In this document: positions 63,652-64,000 of the stretch, one piece after another | How positions within the stretch are numbered: position 1 is the first letter of the stretch | Layout: the number at the start of each line of letters is the position of its first letter | Source of the DNA: Rhynchopus euleeides | Taxonomy: Eukaryota; Euglenozoa; Diplonemea; Diplonemida; Diplonemidae | Direction: 5' to 3' | Length of the DNA: 64,000 nt | Assembly: GCA_963210315.1 (NCBI GenBank) | Contig: OY723321.1 | Span: 930,001 to 994,000, forward strand | Translations under genes and position numbers: made by a program | The notes under the pieces: generated by a model | Told to the model about the DNA's origin: nothing | Databases searched by the model: none | Seen by the model: only the letters and a program-made list of their open reading frames with translations

Positions 63652-63907
63652 ATGCAGCCAAATACTGCTGCCGTGAGTGAGGTGCTCGCAGCGTGTGGGG
63701 CGCTGCGGGCGAAGTGGGGGGTTGGCTGGGACAGCCAACATGGCGCTGTGCGTCGCGTGCTTCTTCGCGGACCACCTCGCACGCGGGAAGACCCCGCAAG
63801 CGCCGAGTCAGTCCGCCCTGACCGAATGGTGGGCGACTGCTGGAGGGTACATGGGACTCTCCACGGCAGAGGTGGCCGTACTACAGGATGCGTGCAGGAT
63901 TGAGTAG
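63652..63907 (+). pseudogene. Frameshifted coding remnant
   Basis: A frame starting at ATG 63652 (MQPNTAAVSEVLAACGALRA) loses protein character near 63730. The neighbouring frame then gives ANMALCVACFFADHLARGK and continues to a stop at 63905-63907. A one-base shift would join them into about 84 residues. The helical, Ala- and Trp-rich sequence recalls N-terminal regions of tyrosine recombinases, but this is only an impression. Confidence 0.3.
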
Positions 63908-64000
63908 GGTTTGAGACCGCCCGCCCCCCCCACCCCCCCACCCCAGGTACCTTAGGTGACTGTAAATAACCGACTCCCGACTCCTGACCCCCAAACCTTA

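Larger units (their letters stand above)
57456..64000. other. Repeat-rich region with decayed coding fragments, 6.5 kb
   Basis: No intact conventional gene. It contains direct repeats (58319-58617 and 59394-59697), exon-like open stretches (59796-60304 and about 60670-60958), a five-unit tandem array (61284-62130), long C- and G-runs, GCATGC-rich palindromes and broken coding fragments (63.2-63.9 kb). 57.5-58.3 kb is unique DNA with small hairpins (GGGTAA...TTACCC at 57871-57893) and no good frame. Confidence 0.6.

Overview
This is GC-rich nuclear DNA of a unicellular eukaryote. All seven large genes are on the + strand and each reads as one uninterrupted frame, the longest being 18.1 kb. Several are preceded by a pyrimidine-rich tract ending in AG shortly before the start codon. 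One strand, few or no introns, and pyrimidine/AG signals resemble spliced-leader trans-splicing genomes such as Euglenozoa (a diplonemid-like protist would fit). That placement is an inference: no spliced-leader gene, rRNA or tRNA is visible to fix it.

Layout. 3-4925: 3' part of a multi-pass receptor with PA, sensor, LamG-like and degenerate class III cyclase regions, cut by the window edge. 4926-12826: 7.9 kb without a convincing gene, holding simple repeats and a 373-bp inverted-repeat MITE. 12827-22278: a compact block with a TBC Rab-GAP, an unrecognised 489-aa protein, the MAEA/GID9 ubiquitin-ligase subunit, and a protein ending in a redox-dead thioredoxin fold. 22279-40398: a 6039-aa type I membrane protein built from about 45 divergent Cys-containing repeats, with an embedded LamG-like segment, one transmembrane helix and a basic Ser/Gly/Lys-rich tail. 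45471-47711 and 55374-57455: two secreted PhoD-type phosphatases with divergent 5' ends and almost identical 3' two-thirds.

The gaps around the phosphatase genes hold mobile DNA. There is a non-autonomous hAT element (40539-41700) with perfect 15-bp ends and a perfect 8-bp target duplication. There is a 1.53-kb TA-flanked element (50591-52120) with roughly 240-bp, nearly identical terminal inverted repeats, coding for a helix-turn-helix protein without a visible DDE domain. A 1.0-kb element (52891-53891) has an inner end segment in opposite orientation at its two ends. Several repeat families and decayed coding fragments fill 57.5-64 kb.

The genes do not form one pathway. Three groups can be inferred: cell surface and sensing (cyclase-like receptor, giant repeat protein), phosphate scavenging (two phosphatases), and housekeeping regulation (TBC GAP, MAEA).
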